Shown here in pieces: positions 6,319 to 7,602 of a stretch of DNA of 7,602 bases (its first letter is position 1; every line of letters starts with the position of its first letter). This DNA comes from an uncultured Eubacteriales bacterium. Lineage in GTDB: Bacteria; Bacillota; Clostridia; Lachnospirales; Anaerotignaceae. The position numbers were made by a program, and so were the translations under genes. The stretch is from positions 1-7,602 of the forward strand of contig CAUHBX010000037.1 in the NCBI GenBank assembly GCA_959604475.1, written 5' to 3'. The notes beneath the pieces are model-generated. The model did not search any database. It was not told where the DNA came from and was given only the letters and a program-made list of their open reading frames with translations.

Positions 6319-6965
6319 TGAGAAACAAATTCGATGAGCAGCTTGAAACACTGCATATAGAACTGATTAAAATGGGTGCCCTTTGTGAGGAGGCTGTAAC
6401 TGCGGCTATATGCGCACTGGAAAAAAATGACTCGGCCTTGCTTGATAAAGTGTTTGAGGCTGACAGTGAGATAGACCAGAAGGAAAGCGATATTGAAAGG
6501 CTGTGCATGAAGCTTCTTTTGCAGCAGCAGCCTGTCGCTACCGACCTGAGAGTTATTTCTTCAGCACTCAAAATGATTACTGATATGGAGCGGGTAGGCG
6601 ACCAGGCCTCTGACATAGCTGAAATTTCGCGCTTTATTATCACAGGCGGACCAGGAATTAACGAGGATATTAAAAAAATGGCTAAAGAAGCCGTTAAAAT
6701 GGTTACGGACAGCGTAGATTCATTTGTTAAAAAGGATTTAGAGCTGGCTAGAAAGGTAATAGCATACGATGATGTTGTTGATAAGTGGTTTGCTACTATG
6801 AAAACTGAAGTAATCGATATGATATCCAAGGACAGTACAAAGGGAGAGTACTCCATTGACCTGCTTATGATTGCCAAGTACCTTGAGCGTATTGGCGACC
6901 ATGCTACAAATATAGCCGAATGGGTAGAATTTTCAATAACAGGTACACGCAGCAAAAATAATTGA
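6318..6965 (+). CDS. phoU: PhoU, phosphate-signalling regulator
   Basis: A 215-residue, all-helical cytoplasmic protein made of two PhoU repeats. Each repeat carries the family's acidic metal-binding motif: DMERVGDQASDIAE (89-102) in the first and YLERIGDHATNIAEW (188-202) in the second. The conserved QQPVATDLRVI (70-80) precedes the first motif. In characterised bacteria PhoU reports on PstB activity and holds the PhoR kinase inactive when phosphate is plentiful, and it limits phosphate uptake. The start ATG shares a base with the pstB stop, and its ribosome site GGGAGG (6304-6309) lies within the end of pstB, so expression is coupled to the transporter. The phoR/phoP pair it would act on is not in this window. 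Confidence 0.95.
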   Translation: MRNKFDEQLETLHIELIKMGALCEEAVTAAICALEKNDSALLDKVFEADSEIDQKESDIERLCMKLLLQQQPVATDLRVISSALKMITDMERVGDQASDIAEISRFIITGGPGINEDIKKMAKEAVKMVTDSVDSFVKKDLELARKVIAYDDVVDKWFATMKTEVIDMISKDSTKGEYSIDLLMIAKYLERIGDHATNIAEWVEFSITGTRSKNN

Positions 6966-6969
6966 GGTG
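6964..6969 (+). promoter_or_regulatory. Ribosome binding site that fixes a GTG start for the HD-domain gene
   Basis: GAGGTG overlaps the phoU stop and lies 7 bases before GTG 6977. An in-frame stop at 6968-6970 rules out any start further upstream except an unlikely ATT. The first in-frame ATG lies about 150 bases downstream, which would remove the first metal-binding histidine (His36). GTG is therefore the start. Confidence 0.8.
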
Positions 6970-6976
6970 AATTACA

Positions 6977-7602
6977 GTGGTATCATATGAAGAGATTAAA
7001 AAAAATCAGGCCATAAATACTTACATCAGAAAGGCCGATGAATCATTAAGGGCGCTTGGTTTTACAGAGCACTCCTTCGCGCATGTCGTTAATGTGGCAA
7101 ATACAGCCGAGTATATTTTAAAAACAATGGAATATGGGGAGCATGAAATCGAGCTTGTAAAGATAGCTGCCTACCTGCACGATATAGGTAACCTAGTAAA
7201 CCGTGTAGACCATTCGCAAAGCGGAGCTGTAATGGCATTTCGCCTTCTTACAAATCTTGAGGCGGACGCAGAGGATATAGCTACGATTACAACTGCTATT
7301 GGAAACCATGACGAAGGGAACGGAGTGCCGGTAAACGCTGTTGCGGCGGCGCTTATACTTGCCGATAAATCAGACGTAAGGCGTTCAAGAGTACGAAACA
7401 ATGATATCACTACATTTGATATACATGACAGGGTAAATTACTCTGTAGAAAAGAGCCGTCTTGTAATTAACGATGAACACACATGCATTACGCTTGTTCT
7501 GAAAATAGATACTAACTATGGCTCTGTAATGGATTATTTTGAGATATTTTTAGGACGAATGATACTTTGCAGAAAGGCTGCCCAAAAGCTTGGACTGCAA
7601 TT
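6977..7602 (+). CDS. HD-domain metal-dependent phosphohydrolase-like protein, 3' end cut by the window
   Basis: The frame is open from GTG 6977 to the window end (208 codons plus 2 bases, no stop). Only the last residues are probably missing, since small HD proteins of this type are, from memory, little longer than 200. The HD-superfamily metal pattern is present: His36 in EHSFAHV, His68-Asp69 in AAYLHDIGN, and Asp130 in LILADKSDV. Extra conserved elements are HSQSGA (79-84) and GNHDEGNGVP (109-118, His111-Asp112). HD proteins hydrolyse phosphate esters of nucleotides or other compounds; the substrate cannot be assigned here. The region after about residue 150 (FDIHDRVNYSVEKS, later VMDYFEIFLGRM) matches no domain I can name. 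It lies 11 bases behind phoU on the same strand without a terminator, so it is probably part of the phosphate operon and induced at low phosphate. Confidence 0.82.
   Translation, partial: MVSYEEIKKNQAINTYIRKADESLRALGFTEHSFAHVVNVANTAEYILKTMEYGEHEIELVKIAAYLHDIGNLVNRVDHSQSGAVMAFRLLTNLEADAEDIATITTAIGNHDEGNGVPVNAVAAALILADKSDVRRSRVRNNDITTFDIHDRVNYSVEKSRLVINDEHTCITLVLKIDTNYGSVMDYFEIFLGRMILCRKAAQKLGLQ

Noticed and set aside
6272..6955. A long open frame on the minus strand opposite phoU (227 codons)
   Set aside because: It is a Ser/Ile-rich mirror of the phoU coding sequence with no recognisable domain, and phoU on the + strand is certain.

Overview
The window looks like chromosomal DNA from a low-to-moderate G+C Gram-positive anaerobe, most likely a Clostridia/Lachnospiraceae-type Firmicute. 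The reasons are strong purine-rich Shine-Dalgarno sites (AGGAGG type), heavy use of ATA and AGG/AGA codons, a lipoprotein-type PstS, a Pho box of TTAACA hexamers, and intrinsic terminators. The taxonomic call is inference. All genes are on the + strand and almost no space is non-coding.

Region 1 (1-2722) is the 3' end of a sulfur amino-acid cluster. It holds the C-terminal 75 residues of a Cys/Met-metabolism PLP enzyme, a complete AGCS-family sodium:amino-acid symporter, and a homocysteine S-methyltransferase (MmuM-like) with its three zinc cysteines. It ends at a strong intrinsic terminator. Together these suggest uptake of an amino acid, possibly a methyl-sulfur compound, coupled to homocysteine/methionine interconversion. 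The transported substrate is not shown by the sequence.

Region 2 (2723-6965) is a phosphate-starvation operon: Pho box and promoter, pstS, an intergenic stem-loop, then tightly packed pstC, pstA, pstB and phoU. PstS binds phosphate outside the membrane, PstC and PstA form the channel, PstB powers it, and PhoU couples transport to Pho signalling. The stem-loop after pstS probably sets pstS expression above that of the rest.

Region 3 (6966-7602) is a GTG-initiated HD-domain phosphohydrolase-like gene, 11 bases behind phoU and running off the window.

The most notable observation is that PstS is circularly permuted. The half that is normally C-terminal (the arginine and GSGT phosphate-binding loop) follows the lipoprotein signal directly. 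The half that is normally N-terminal (GSTS, TGSGSG, CDFGMSSRE) comes last, and the protein ends at the ITDW segment that normally leads into the arginine loop. All phosphate-binding motifs are kept, in one open frame. No CRISPR array, RNA gene, insertion sequence or phage feature was seen.
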